Positions 44,201 to 52,780 of a stretch of 64,000 bases of DNA are shown here, in pieces. The number at the start of each line of letters is the position of its first letter. Position 1 is the first letter of the stretch. The notes beneath the pieces are model-generated. The model did no database searches, was not told the DNA's origin, and saw nothing but the letters and a program-made list of their open reading frames with translations. The DNA is from Micromonospora halotolerans (lineage in GTDB: Bacteria > Actinomycetota > Actinomycetes > Mycobacteriales > Micromonosporaceae). Where the stretch lies: assembly GCF_032108445.1 (NCBI RefSeq), contig NZ_CP134876.1:6014001-6078000 (forward strand), read 5' to 3'. The position numbers were made by a program, and so were the translations under genes.

Positions 44201-44994
44201 AGCCGGACGGCGGTCAGGGGTGGTACCGGACGGTCCCGTCCTTCACGCTCGCCGCGAAGGACACGTTCGGCGTGGCCGGCAGCCAGTACCGCCTGGACGG
44301 CGGTGAGTGGACAACCTACCCAGGTACGTCCGTCCGTGTCGAGCAGCAAGGCACCCACCAGGTGGAGTTCCGCTCGACCGACCGCCGCGGCAACGTCGAG
44401 GAGCCGAAGTCGGCAACGGTCAAGGTCGACACCGTCGCTCCGACCGCAACCTTCGACTCCACCGTCGGGCTCGTCTACTTCGGCGCGAGCCCACCGGCCC
44501 TCACGTGCACCGCGGGCGACGCCACCTCCGGTGCGGCGGGCTGCGTCGTGAGCGGCTACAGCACCGCGGTCGGGACGCACACCGTAACGGCGACGGCTAC
44601 CGATGTCGCGGGCAACACAGGCACGGCTAGCCAGACGTACACGGTTCTGCCGTGGACCGCCAAGGGGTTCTACCAGCCGGTCGACATGGACGGGGTGGTC
44701 AACACGGTCAAGGCCGGCAGCACCGTACCCATGAAGTTCGAGCTGTTCGCGGCCAACGAGATCACCGACACCAGCGCCGTGACGATGAGCGCGAAGGCGG
44801 TCAGCTGCTCCACCTCGGCCGGCACCGACGACATCGAGGTCGTCGCCTCCGGCTCCACCGCCCTGCGCTACGACACCACCGGCGGGCAGTTCGTCTACAA
44901 CTGGAAGACGCCCGCCACACCCGGCGCCTGCTACGCGGTCACCGCGGCGACAGCCGACGGGACCAGCTTCACCGCACTGTTCGAACTCCGATGA
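41275..44994 (+). CDS. secreted GH43 enzyme with F5/8C-like, Ig-like and PxKF modules (HypAA-like?)
   Basis: 1239 residues. Signal peptide ends at about 52 (ATPAYAADS). Five-bladed propeller of GH43 at 55-390 with the acidic triad in SADPAPV (D75), NIDPTVL (D217) and GFFEAPW (E268). Two F5/8C-like domains (392-545 and 806-961) flank Ig-like segments, and the last about 280 residues (OmpL47-like plus PxKF) closely match the end of the giant hydrolase. CGGAGG precedes the ATG. In context it may remove terminal alpha-arabinose from hydroxyproline-linked tetra-arabinoside, as HypAA (GH43) does; the GH43 subfamily was not determined. Confidence 0.88.
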   Translation: MDEEIGTVNSIRCGVAPRTRGPLRRLRGAIAAAAVAGLVAGGMVGVATPAYAADSYTFTNTRNPILGDGSYYSADPAPVVVPAGSPGNDSGKDQLYIYTGHDQAGPSTNDFVMNEWGAFRTTDVASGQWTHFPSLARPETVFAWASPGRAYAGQMIQGVDGRYYWYLPVFERNSPAADKFAIGLAVADSPTGPWSDYVGGPLISQRAPTTNNIQNIDPTVLIDGVAPNQRVYVYWGTFGQLRMLEFGQDMKTPVGTQRSVTGLTGFFEAPWIFKRNGTYYLAYAGNNAGPTSACTPANYHACIAYATASSPTGPWTYRGTMLRPVSSTTSHPGILEFNGQWYLTYHTADAVGGGHFRRSVAIDRVEWDDTQTPPRIKLVTPTPVKGRDLSPRANIAQEAKVTVSNEPVPTQYWAKALNDEIVRSNPLPPDMWGTWTGNNPPQQWVQYTWDQPMRISGSQIDFWNDQAQGTGVGVAAPARWRIQYWNLATGQWADVPNPTGYPTSTQGFQNTTFDPVTTTQVRAIFDGSTNGSTYSAVAVEEWKILAGQPQSVTPPPMTVEVGEVDLPGAVPVAFGSETLQVPVFWDPVTPEQVASPGNFTIHGTVLGYAAERVSAPVTVISPGDTEGDVTAPTLTLTPTGSTGTAGWFRSTVRVRVSGIDDRGGRMSIGSRVDGGEPAVATDVRYTDVTVAGDGHHTVTATATDRAGNVSAAKSLAIRIDATAPVSTGTVDSATRTVRVTVSDATSGVARVEYSVDTGEWKTYTGPIEAPDWNKHTVSFRATDVAGNLETAKTVTIPADLSGPLSGNIAPVATPSASYTAGWNSVTALNDGADPTNPGQAQLWGTWSGDRPATQWVQYDWSRPVRITGTELKFWRDSNRGSGEGVAEPDGWVLQYWDEVASAWLDVTGPARYGTSTTAFNTVTFDAVTTPRVRATIRANGNGTTWSAVAITDWRVFADDPGDTVPPTTTVAWSPAEPDGGQGWYRTVPSFTLAAKDTFGVAGSQYRLDGGEWTTYPGTSVRVEQQGTHQVEFRSTDRRGNVEEPKSATVKVDTVAPTATFDSTVGLVYFGASPPALTCTAGDATSGAAGCVVSGYSTAVGTHTVTATATDVAGNTGTASQTYTVLPWTAKGFYQPVDMDGVVNTVKAGSTVPMKFELFAANEITDTSAVTMSAKAVSCSTSAGTDDIEVVASGSTALRYDTTGGQFVYNWKTPATPGACYAVTAATADGTSFTALFELR

Positions 44995-45008
44995 CGGCGA
45001 GCTGACGG

Positions 45009-45045
45009 CCAGCGGAGGGGCTGCCCCCGGCAGCCCCTCCGCTGG
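45009..45045. terminator. strong bidirectional terminator between converging hydrolase genes
   Basis: 17-bp perfect stem (CCAGCGGAGGGGCTGCC with a CCC loop) followed by TTT on the plus strand. It ends the GH43 operon and, read the other way, the GH127-LamG gene at 45066. Confidence 0.9.
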
Positions 45046-45065
45046 TTTCTGTGCCAGGTAGCCGG

Positions 45066-47975
45066 TCAGCCTTCCAGTTCTCGCTGCGCCTGGGCGGCGC
45101 CGACAAGGATCGCCTGCCGTTGCTGCCGGGTGTGGCGGCCGGCCGCGAGCCACTCGCTCGAGATCTCCTCCACCCGGCGGACGAACTGACCGTGGTTGGC
45201 GAACGGCGCCGCCTCCCAGACCCGATCCAGGAAGGTCTCACCGTCTGCGTCGCGAATGCGGTCGTTCGGCACGCCCGTGTTGATCGACCCGAACACGACC
45301 TCCGGTTCCACTCGCTTCACATACGGGTGGTAGGAGTTGAATTCACCGGGAACCGGGTCGGAGATGTAGTACGGGGCGAGGGTGTAACCGTGCGTCGTGA
45401 AATGCATCGGCACGTTGGTCGGCGCAATGGCGGCGGCGAGATCCCCGTCGAGCTTGAGATCCTTGTAGAAGCTGAACTCCCGGTAGCTCGGGGTGCTGTC
45501 GCGAACGATCATGAGGGTCGGCCCGTAGAGGATGGACTGGACAGCCTTGTCATCGAGCGCCATTTCCGCTCGGAAGTTCAGGGGCATCGAGACGTCGATG
45601 GTGTCCCCCGCCGCCCATTGCCGGTCCAGGGTGACGTACGTGCCAGGTGCGGCGTCGACGGCCTGGCGGTCCCCGTTGACCGTCACCGTGTAGCCCTGCC
45701 GGGCCCAGGACGGCACCCGGAGTTTGATCTTCAGTCGACCGCCGCCCTGGTCGAACCTCAACCGGGTGGCGCCCTGAGTCGGATAGGCCGTCTCCTGGGT
45801 GATGACGAATCCTCGGCCCGGCCAGGTGAGCGTGGACGCGATGAAGAGGTTGACGTAGAGCGTGGACTCGTCGGCCGACTGGAAGTAGATCGACTCCTGG
45901 TACTTGGTGTGGCTTTCCAGGCCGGTCCCGTTGCAGCAGCTGCCGTTTCCGCCGTACCTGCTGTATTCGATGACGCTGCCGATCCTCCGCGACCTGCCCG
46001 GCCACATGTTCTGGTGATAGGTCACCTCGGTGCTGGTGACGCTGTCGATGTCCCGCCGCGAGCTCAGGATCTGGTTGTGGAGGGCCTTCTCGTAGTAGTC
46101 CATGTACGCCGGATTCTGGTCGTGGAAGAACAGGTTTCTCGTCAGCCGGAGCATGTTGTACGCGCAGCACGTTTCGGCGTGCCGCGGATCGGACGATGAG
46201 GTGAATCCGGAGGTGATCGAACCGCGCTGGCGGAAGTGCTCGCTTCGGCCCGCGCCGCCGTTGCTGAAGATGCGGTGCGGAACGACCATGGACCAGAAGT
46301 TCTTGGCCGCCGTGTGGTAATCGGCGTCGTCGGTCTGCTCGAAGATCCGCAGGTATCCGATGTTCGGAGCCATGTACTGGTTGGCGTGACGTCCGTTCAG
46401 TTCGTCCCGTTCCGCGATCGAGGCGTCGAACAGCGTGGCGAAGGTGAACGCCTTCGCCGTGGCGAGGTAGCGGGCCTTTTGATCCTGGTTGGGCGCGAGC
46501 GCCGAGAGCTCCGCCATCACCTCGTTCATCGACCCGGCCTCGCCCGCGCTGTAGATGTCCCACATGCGGTTCAGGTCGTCCCGGCTGATGCGACTCAGTC
46601 GCTCGTGGGCCCAGTCACCCATCCTGAACGCGATCTCGAGAGCCTCCTCGTTGCCGGTCAGGTCGTGGGCGTTCAGCAGGCCTCTCATGATCTTGTGACA
46701 GGTGTACCAGGGGGCCCAGACGGCGTTCGGGCCGCTGTTCGGTTGGAAGGTGGGCGGTTCGAGCCGGACGAACTGGCCCTCCGGGAACGCCGCCAGGAAG
46801 CCGGGGTAGCCGGTGCCGATGATGCGCGCGTCGAGATGGTTCGCCGAGTAGTCGACGGCCGTTTCGCCCTCGTCCTCGAAGCGGTACCACGCCACCAGGT
46901 CCGACGGGGCCGGCGACGGCGTGCCGTCCGAGTTGAGTTCCTGGACCTCCGCCGGGTCGAGCGCCCGTCGGTAGATCCGGAAGTCGTCGACAGTAGCGTT
47001 GAGGAAGGGATCGTTGTTGTTCTGGGATCGTCCGATCCAGTTGTTGACCGTCCGCACCAGCGTGGCGGGGGTCAGGGCGAGAACGTTGGTAGCAGCCTCG
47101 ACCCCGTTGATGTAGAGCCGGCCGACGCCCGTTGCGGCAAGCGATACCGCCAGATGTGTCCACTCGCCGACGGGCACCGTTGTACCGCTGGTGATCTGCT
47201 GCTCGTTGGCGCTGCCGGCGTTGGTGATGGCGAACCGCGGGCCTCCGCTGTCGTTCGCTGTCAGGGACAGGTAGGAGTTGGAGCTGGCGCCAAGGTGGCA
47301 GATCCTGGCCCCGTTCTGTGCCAATGCGAGGTTCACCCAGACGGCGATGGTGAGCTCGGTGACGCCGTCGAGAATCCCCGGCGGTAGCAGCACGTACTGG
47401 TTGGGGTGCGGGTCACCGAGCCGGACTGCCTTGCCGGACCTGCCCGGCACCCGGCCGAGTTCCCGCTTGTCCAGTTCCCGCTGGGCCTTGCCGAGTTCCT
47501 CGACGAGGTAGTCGAGCTTGTCGAGGAAAATGTCCTCGCCGGTGGCGGCGTAGGCCTGGGCGAGCATCGTCAGGTAGTGACCGGTGAAGTGGCCGCGCAG
47601 CAGGTGCCGCGGGGTGTCCCAACCGCCGGGGTAGGTGCCGGGAGCGGGAAGACCCGCGTTGGCGCGGAACAGGTTCAGCATCCGGTCGGGCCCGTCGAAG
47701 ATGCCTCCCGTGCCCGGGTAGTTTCGGGCGTAGTTGAGCATTCGGTCGCGCTTCTGCTGGAAGATGCCCTCACGCAGCGCCACCTGGTTGAGCGCGAACG
47801 GCTTGACCGACCAGTTCGGGCCAACCCAGCCGGGTCGGGGGACGGCCGCGGCCGGGCTTGCGGCGGAACCTGCCCCTTGCGCGGCCGTAACCGGGAGCAC
47901 CGACGCTACCGCTGGGGCCGTGGCGGCCACCGCGCCGAGGCGCAGGGCCGTCCGGCGGGAGAACTGCTTGCTCAT
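45066..47975 (-). CDS. Tat-secreted GH127/GH146-type beta-L-arabinofuranosidase with inserted LamG domain
   Basis: 969 residues. Twin-arginine signal (RRTALRLGAVAATAPAVA). Catalytic DUF1680 domain in two parts: about 55-175 and about 365-800, with HAETCC (E601, C603) and SCCNGTGLE (C680-C681) as the zinc-thiolate centre. Between them (about 185-360) sits a LamG/concanavalin-like jelly roll whose first strand (LVAWYRFEDEG...DYSAN) comes last, that is, circularly permuted. AGGAG lies 7 nt before the ATG. Downstream of and paralogous to the gene at 48086, from which a hairpin separates it. Probably removes beta-L-arabinofuranose outside the cell. Confidence 0.88.
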   Translation of the reverse strand: MSKQFSRRTALRLGAVAATAPAVASVLPVTAAQGAGSAASPAAAVPRPGWVGPNWSVKPFALNQVALREGIFQQKRDRMLNYARNYPGTGGIFDGPDRMLNLFRANAGLPAPGTYPGGWDTPRHLLRGHFTGHYLTMLAQAYAATGEDIFLDKLDYLVEELGKAQRELDKRELGRVPGRSGKAVRLGDPHPNQYVLLPPGILDGVTELTIAVWVNLALAQNGARICHLGASSNSYLSLTANDSGGPRFAITNAGSANEQQITSGTTVPVGEWTHLAVSLAATGVGRLYINGVEAATNVLALTPATLVRTVNNWIGRSQNNNDPFLNATVDDFRIYRRALDPAEVQELNSDGTPSPAPSDLVAWYRFEDEGETAVDYSANHLDARIIGTGYPGFLAAFPEGQFVRLEPPTFQPNSGPNAVWAPWYTCHKIMRGLLNAHDLTGNEEALEIAFRMGDWAHERLSRISRDDLNRMWDIYSAGEAGSMNEVMAELSALAPNQDQKARYLATAKAFTFATLFDASIAERDELNGRHANQYMAPNIGYLRIFEQTDDADYHTAAKNFWSMVVPHRIFSNGGAGRSEHFRQRGSITSGFTSSSDPRHAETCCAYNMLRLTRNLFFHDQNPAYMDYYEKALHNQILSSRRDIDSVTSTEVTYHQNMWPGRSRRIGSVIEYSRYGGNGSCCNGTGLESHTKYQESIYFQSADESTLYVNLFIASTLTWPGRGFVITQETAYPTQGATRLRFDQGGGRLKIKLRVPSWARQGYTVTVNGDRQAVDAAPGTYVTLDRQWAAGDTIDVSMPLNFRAEMALDDKAVQSILYGPTLMIVRDSTPSYREFSFYKDLKLDGDLAAAIAPTNVPMHFTTHGYTLAPYYISDPVPGEFNSYHPYVKRVEPEVVFGSINTGVPNDRIRDADGETFLDRVWEAAPFANHGQFVRRVEEISSEWLAAGRHTRQQRQAILVGAAQAQRELEG

Positions 47976-48032
47976 CTCACACTCCTAACGGGTGCACAGC
48001 CCCGCGACGACTGCCAGGGAGACAGCCTGCCC

Positions 48033-48065
48033 GGCGGCCTGACCGATCCGGTCGGTCAGGCCGCC
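48033..48065 (-). terminator. terminator/attenuator between the two LamG-GH127 genes
   Basis: GGCGGCCTGACCGA / TCGGTCAGGCCGCC, 14-bp perfect stem, 5-nt loop, 20 nt past the stop of the upstream gene. Confidence 0.8.
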
Positions 48066-48085
48066 GTCAGGCTCAGGGGCATCGG

Positions 48086-51000
48086 CTACGGGGCGAGTTC
48101 CTTGCCTGCCCGGGCCGCGTTCGAGACCACGAGGTCCTTCTCCGCGTCGGTGAAGACCCCGGCACCGACGAACGCCTCGGCGGTGCGGGCGACGGCCGAG
48201 ACGAACTCGCCGTGGCTGGCGAAGGGCGCCTGGTCCCAGACCAGGTCGAGGAAGGCCGGACCGTCGTTACCGGGCGACGGAATGCCCGCCACGGGGACGT
48301 CGTAGTTCGGCAGCCTGTCGTTCCGCTTGCGGTTCGGCACGCCCGTGTCGATGGACCCGAACACGATCGTCGGCTCGACCCGGCGGAAGTACGACGAGAC
48401 GGCCTGCGAATCGCTGATGTAGTACGGCCGCAGGGTGAGATCGTGCGTGGTGAAGATCATGTCACCAGCGGCGGTGGTGCTCGCGTGCGTGATCGCCGAG
48501 CGGGCGTAGTCGCCGTCCCGCTTCAGGTAACGGTAGAGGGACAGCTCGCGGTAGCTGCCGCCCCCCGGGTTGCCCACGATCTGCAGCACGACGGGACCCC
48601 AGAAGACCCCCTGGGTGTCAGGGCGGTCCAGGGCCCGCTCGATCCGGATGCTGAACGGCATCCGGATCTCGACGGTGTCGCCGGGCGACCACGTCCGGCT
48701 CAACGTCAGGTAGCTGCCCGGCTTGGCGTCGACCTCGACGGAAGCGCCGTTGATCGAGACGAAGAAGCCCTTCTCCACCCAGCCCGGTACGCGCACCTTG
48801 AGGTCGAGCCGGCCGCTGCCGTTCACGACCAGCTTCGTGCGGTCGCTTCTGGGGTAGCTCGTCTCCTGGGTGACGGTGAAGCCCTTCTCGGCCCAGGTCA
48901 GCGTCGACGGCACGAACAGGTTGACCCACAGGGCGCTGCCGTCGGCGGACTTGAAGTAGATCGTGTCCTGGTACTTCGTGTGGTTTTCCAGACCGGTCCC
49001 GCCGCAGCAGGTACCGGTGTTGCCGTAGCTGCGGGTGGCACCCGGGGTCAACGGCTGGAAGTAGGTGACCTGCGGGTTGCTGACGCTGGATGAGTCGGCC
49101 CGCGAGCCGGCGATCTGGTTGATCAGGCCGCGCTCGTAGTAGTCCATGTACGCTGGGTCGTGCTCGTGCAGGAAGAGGTTACGCGCCAGCTTGCCCAAGT
49201 TGTACGCGCTGCAGGTTTCCGCACCGCCCTGGGCGATCGAGTTCGCGATGTTGTCCCGGTTCTGGAACATCTCGATGTTGTTGTTGGAGCCGGGGAAGTT
49301 GCCGCCCGTGCCGCCGCTCACGTACATGCGGTGCGGGACGATCATCTTGAAGAAGTTCTTGGCGGCCTGGAAGTACTCAGGGTCCGCGCTGTGCTCGTAG
49401 ACGCGCATGTATCCGACGAACTGCGGGACGTGCTGGTTGACGTGCAGCCGATCCGGGCGGCGCCGGCCAGGACGCGTCTGCGGCGTCGTGACCAGGATGT
49501 CGCGGTTCTCCACGCAGGCCTGGAACAGCGACTCCCGGTTGTCGAAGCACTTGGCGGTCTCCAGGTGCTTCGCGTCGCCGGTGAGCTGGTAGATCTCCGG
49601 GAACACCTCGTTCGCGCCGCCGGACTCGCCGGCGATGTAGAGATCCCACATGTAGTTCAGGTTGTCCCGGGTGATCGGACCCGTGTAGTTCGGGTGGTTC
49701 TTGTCCCCGACGGTCAGCGCGAGGTGAGCCCAGTTGGCCATCTTGACGACCACATCGAGCGCCTTCTGGTTGCCCGTGTGGTAGTAGGCGTCGAGCAGCC
49801 CGCGCATGATCTTGTGCTGGGTGTACCAGGGGGCCCAGGTGTTGGTGTCCTTGTTGCCGCCGTAGACCGCCCACCTGGGCGGGCCGAGGCGGAGCACCGT
49901 GTCCTCCGGCAGAGCCCCCAGGTAACCGGGGTGGGTCGGGATCCACAGCTTGCCCGTGTCCTGGTTCACCACGACGCCGGCGTCGCGGCCGTTGGGCGAC
50001 GCGTCCTTGAGGACGGTGCCACCGTCCTCGTCGCACCGGTACCACGCAATCGTCCCGCCGCTCGTGCTGCCGGCCGGCGAGTCGAGCAGCGACCGGACCT
50101 CCTGCTGGCTCAGGGCCCGGTCGAAGACGTGGAACTCGTCGATGGTCGCGTCCAGCAACGGGTCGCCGTACTGCGACCGCCCGATCCACCGGTTGCCCGG
50201 ATTTCCCAGGTTGGACGGGTTGAGGGTCATGTTCGAGTTCGTGCCGGCCTCTTCGCCGTTCACGTACAGCGTGCCGGTGTTCCGCGAGAGGGTGACGGCC
50301 AGGTGGACCCACTGGTTCGTCGGCAGCGCCGCGTTGCCGTTGATCTGCTGCTCCCCTCCGGAGCCGCCGACCGTGATGGCGAACCGCGGCACGTTGCCGG
50401 TGACGCCGGCGCGCGGGGTCAGGAACATGTTGACCGTCGAGTTCTGGCCGAAGTCGAACAGCCGGCTCCAGCTCTGGGTGGACCCGAGGTTCACCCAGGT
50501 GGCGAAGGTGAAGTCGGTGAGCTGGCTGATCGCTTCCTGAGGCAGGGTCACGTACTGCGCGGCGCTCCCGCCGTTCAGCCGGAGCGCGTTGCCGAACTTG
50601 CCCGGCACCCGGCCGACCTGCGGCTGCTGCGGCTCCTGCGGGTCCTCGCCCGAGCCATCGCCCATCCGGGCGGTAATCGCGTCCTGGCAGGTGGCGAGCT
50701 CGTCGACCATCCAGTCGAGCTTGGTCTTGAAGATCGGCTCGCGCTGATCGGCGTAGGCCTGCGCCAGAGCCGTCATGAAGTGGCCGGCCCAGTGGCCGCT
50801 GAGCAGCCCGCCGTCCTCCCAGCCGCCGGGGACAGCGACACCGGCAGGGTTCGGCCGGCTGGCCTGGTTGTTGAACAGCACGAGGAAGCGGCGCTGGTCG
50901 TACTGCCGGAGGAAGTTCTTCATCCGGTCCCGCTTCTCCTGGAACAGGCCGTCGCCCAGCCGCACATCGCCGAGCTGGAACGGCCGGACCGGGGCGGTAC

Positions 51001-51184
51001 CGCCGGGACCGGGGTCGGGTGAGGTCAGGTTGAGCGCGGCCGGTCCGGTCGCTGTTTCGGCTTCGGGCGCTGCGTACGCAACCGTCGCCGGCAGAGCGGC
51101 GGAGGAGGCGACCGCAGCCACACCGGCCGCCGACGCCTGCAGAAGTTGGCGCCGATTGACGGAGAGCTTGTCGGATTGGGCCAC
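48086..51184 (-). CDS. Tat-secreted GH127/GH146-type beta-L-arabinofuranosidase with inserted LamG domain
   Basis: 1032 residues. Twin-arginine signal (NRRQLLQASAAGVAAVA). Same split architecture as its neighbour: DUF1680 part 1 (about 75-195), permuted LamG (about 205-395, ending with IAWYRCDEDGG), DUF1680 part 2. Zinc-thiolate residues E656, C658 (GAETCSAYN) and C726-C727 (GTCCGGTGLE). The promoter region carries two GTKAGCGCTMAC-type LacI operators (51372 and 51452), different from those of the LacI gene at 34594, so a separate regulator may act here. Confidence 0.88.
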   Translation of the reverse strand: MAQSDKLSVNRRQLLQASAAGVAAVASSAALPATVAYAAPEAETATGPAALNLTSPDPGPGGTAPVRPFQLGDVRLGDGLFQEKRDRMKNFLRQYDQRRFLVLFNNQASRPNPAGVAVPGGWEDGGLLSGHWAGHFMTALAQAYADQREPIFKTKLDWMVDELATCQDAITARMGDGSGEDPQEPQQPQVGRVPGKFGNALRLNGGSAAQYVTLPQEAISQLTDFTFATWVNLGSTQSWSRLFDFGQNSTVNMFLTPRAGVTGNVPRFAITVGGSGGEQQINGNAALPTNQWVHLAVTLSRNTGTLYVNGEEAGTNSNMTLNPSNLGNPGNRWIGRSQYGDPLLDATIDEFHVFDRALSQQEVRSLLDSPAGSTSGGTIAWYRCDEDGGTVLKDASPNGRDAGVVVNQDTGKLWIPTHPGYLGALPEDTVLRLGPPRWAVYGGNKDTNTWAPWYTQHKIMRGLLDAYYHTGNQKALDVVVKMANWAHLALTVGDKNHPNYTGPITRDNLNYMWDLYIAGESGGANEVFPEIYQLTGDAKHLETAKCFDNRESLFQACVENRDILVTTPQTRPGRRRPDRLHVNQHVPQFVGYMRVYEHSADPEYFQAAKNFFKMIVPHRMYVSGGTGGNFPGSNNNIEMFQNRDNIANSIAQGGAETCSAYNLGKLARNLFLHEHDPAYMDYYERGLINQIAGSRADSSSVSNPQVTYFQPLTPGATRSYGNTGTCCGGTGLENHTKYQDTIYFKSADGSALWVNLFVPSTLTWAEKGFTVTQETSYPRSDRTKLVVNGSGRLDLKVRVPGWVEKGFFVSINGASVEVDAKPGSYLTLSRTWSPGDTVEIRMPFSIRIERALDRPDTQGVFWGPVVLQIVGNPGGGSYRELSLYRYLKRDGDYARSAITHASTTAAGDMIFTTHDLTLRPYYISDSQAVSSYFRRVEPTIVFGSIDTGVPNRKRNDRLPNYDVPVAGIPSPGNDGPAFLDLVWDQAPFASHGEFVSAVARTAEAFVGAGVFTDAEKDLVVSNAARAGKELAP

Positions 51185-51371
51185 TTTTGAATCAGTCCTT
51201 CCACGTGGGTGTCTGGGCCAGGTCGCCTGTCCAGACGGCCGATGGCGGCATCTCCATGGGCAGGGTGAGTCGGTTGCGTGCGGCGCACGTTCACGTGCGG
51301 CGTGCTGGTCCGGTTAGGACCGTCGATAAGCGACTGGCGGCAGGCGTCCAGGATCGGTCGATGTTTGAAGT

Positions 51372-51383
51372 GTGAGCGTTAAC
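51372..51383. promoter_or_regulatory. LacI-type operator GTGAGCGTTAAC
   Basis: Near-palindrome 188 nt before the GH127 start at 51184; partner of GTTAGCGCTCAC at 51452, with centres 80 nt apart. Motifs of this type are known LacI-family sites at actinomycete hydrolase genes. Confidence 0.6.
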
Positions 51384-51425
51384 AAACCCGGCCGTCAATC
51401 CCCTACGCGTGAGTAGATCCGTGGA

Positions 51426-51463
51426 TTGACACGTCTCCGAAACATACATATGTTAGCGCTCAC
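51426..51463 (+). promoter_or_regulatory. promoter TTGACA-N17-TATGTT overlapped by operator GTTAGCGCTCAC
   Basis: TTGACA (51426-51431), 17 nt, TATGTT (51449-51454): near-consensus sigma70 promoter pointing toward the P450. The operator GTTAGCGCTCAC (51452-51463) covers the -10 and start point. The remainder of 51185-51592 has no gene. Confidence 0.65.
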
Positions 51464-51592
51464 CTTCGTGGGCGAAGCGGCGCTCGAGGTTGCCCTGCCC
51501 TGCTCGGCCACCGGGTTCGGCCGGGCCGGAAGGTCCGAAGTGCACCGGCCCGGCGGCTATGACCGCGTGGGTTTCCTGAGCAAGGAGGCGGT

Positions 51593-52780
51593 GTGGCCGC
51601 GTTTGGCATGTCCGAGTTGTGGGATCCGGTAGTGCGCCGTGATCCGCACCCGTTCTACGACCGGGTACGAGCCAGCGGGCGACCCGTCCTCCAGATCGAT
51701 CCGGCGGGTAACGGGTTCTGGGTGGTGGTCGGGTATGCCGATGTCCTCACCGGACTGCGCCACCCGGCGATCGGGCACGAGATCCACCGCCATTGCCCCG
51801 GCTTGCCTGAGCCGGCTTCGCACCACCTGCCCGACGTGGCGAGAATCGAGTCCCGCCAGCTCATCAACCTCGATCCGCCCGACCACACCCGACTGCGGGG
51901 TCTGGTCAGCGGCGGCTTCACCTCGCGCGCAGTGGCGCGCCTCGAGCCGTGGATCGGCGACCTTGCCGACCGGTTGGTCACGGACGCGCGCCGGCGTGGG
52001 CGCATCGACGGGATAACGCACCTCGCCGACCCGGTGCCGGTCAACGTCATCGCGGAGCTGGTCGGCATTCCGGAGCCGGACCGACCGCGCTTCCGGGCCT
52101 GGTCCGCCGCGATCGTGTCGGCCAGCCCGGAGGGCCCGGCGGCCACCCTCGAATTCGGGGCGTACCTCGATGAGCTGGCCGCCCGGCGCCGGGTGGCGCC
52201 GGAAGACGACCTGATATCCGACCTGGTGACACGGGCGGACCAGGACGACCAGCTCGACCGCGACGAGTTGGTGGCCCTGGTGCAGCTGCTGCTCATCGCC
52301 GGTCAGGAAACGACCGTCGACCTGATCGTCAACGGGATCCGCCTCCTGCTCACGCACCCCGAACAGTGGCAGGCGTTGCGGGAGGATCCGTCGCTGGCGG
52401 CCGCGGTGGTCGAGGAGACACTGCGGTTCCGGGGACCGGTGGAGATCGTTCCACCCCGGTTCACGTTTCAGGACGTCGAGCTGGCCGGCGGGCTGATCCC
52501 GGCGTACGACCGGGTGGGGTTGTCGTTGTGGGGAGCCAACCGGGACCCCGCGGTGTTCGACCGACCGCACGTTTTCGACATCCACCGGCCCGACGTTCGC
52601 CGGCACATCGCCTTCGGCTACGGGATCCACTTCTGCCTCGGGGCACACCTGGCTCGGATGGAGAGCCGGATCATGTTCGAGCGGATCGCGCGGCACCTTC
52701 CGGGTCTTCGGCTCGCGGTCGACCCGGTCGACCTCGACGCCTTCCGGCTGCACCACAGCGGGCTACCGCTGCACGTCTGA
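51593..52780 (+). CDS. cytochrome P450
   Basis: 395 residues, soluble bacterial class I type. I-helix AGQETT at about 236-241 (acid and Thr for O2 activation), ExxR in EETLR, heme loop FGYGIHFCLGAHLAR with the thiolate Cys at 348. GTG at 51593 has AAGGAGG 4 nt upstream. No ferredoxin or reductase is adjacent. Its promoter appears to be LacI-controlled together with the divergent GH127 gene, which ties it, by inference only, to plant-material utilisation. Substrate unknown. Confidence 0.93.
   Translation: MAAFGMSELWDPVVRRDPHPFYDRVRASGRPVLQIDPAGNGFWVVVGYADVLTGLRHPAIGHEIHRHCPGLPEPASHHLPDVARIESRQLINLDPPDHTRLRGLVSGGFTSRAVARLEPWIGDLADRLVTDARRRGRIDGITHLADPVPVNVIAELVGIPEPDRPRFRAWSAAIVSASPEGPAATLEFGAYLDELAARRRVAPEDDLISDLVTRADQDDQLDRDELVALVQLLLIAGQETTVDLIVNGIRLLLTHPEQWQALREDPSLAAAVVEETLRFRGPVEIVPPRFTFQDVELAGGLIPAYDRVGLSLWGANRDPAVFDRPHVFDIHRPDVRRHIAFGYGIHFCLGAHLARMESRIMFERIARHLPGLRLAVDPVDLDAFRLHHSGLPLHV

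Noticed and set aside
41853..44306. 817-codon open frame on the plus strand
   Set aside because: Out-of-frame shadow of the GH43 gene, Arg/Gly/His-rich.
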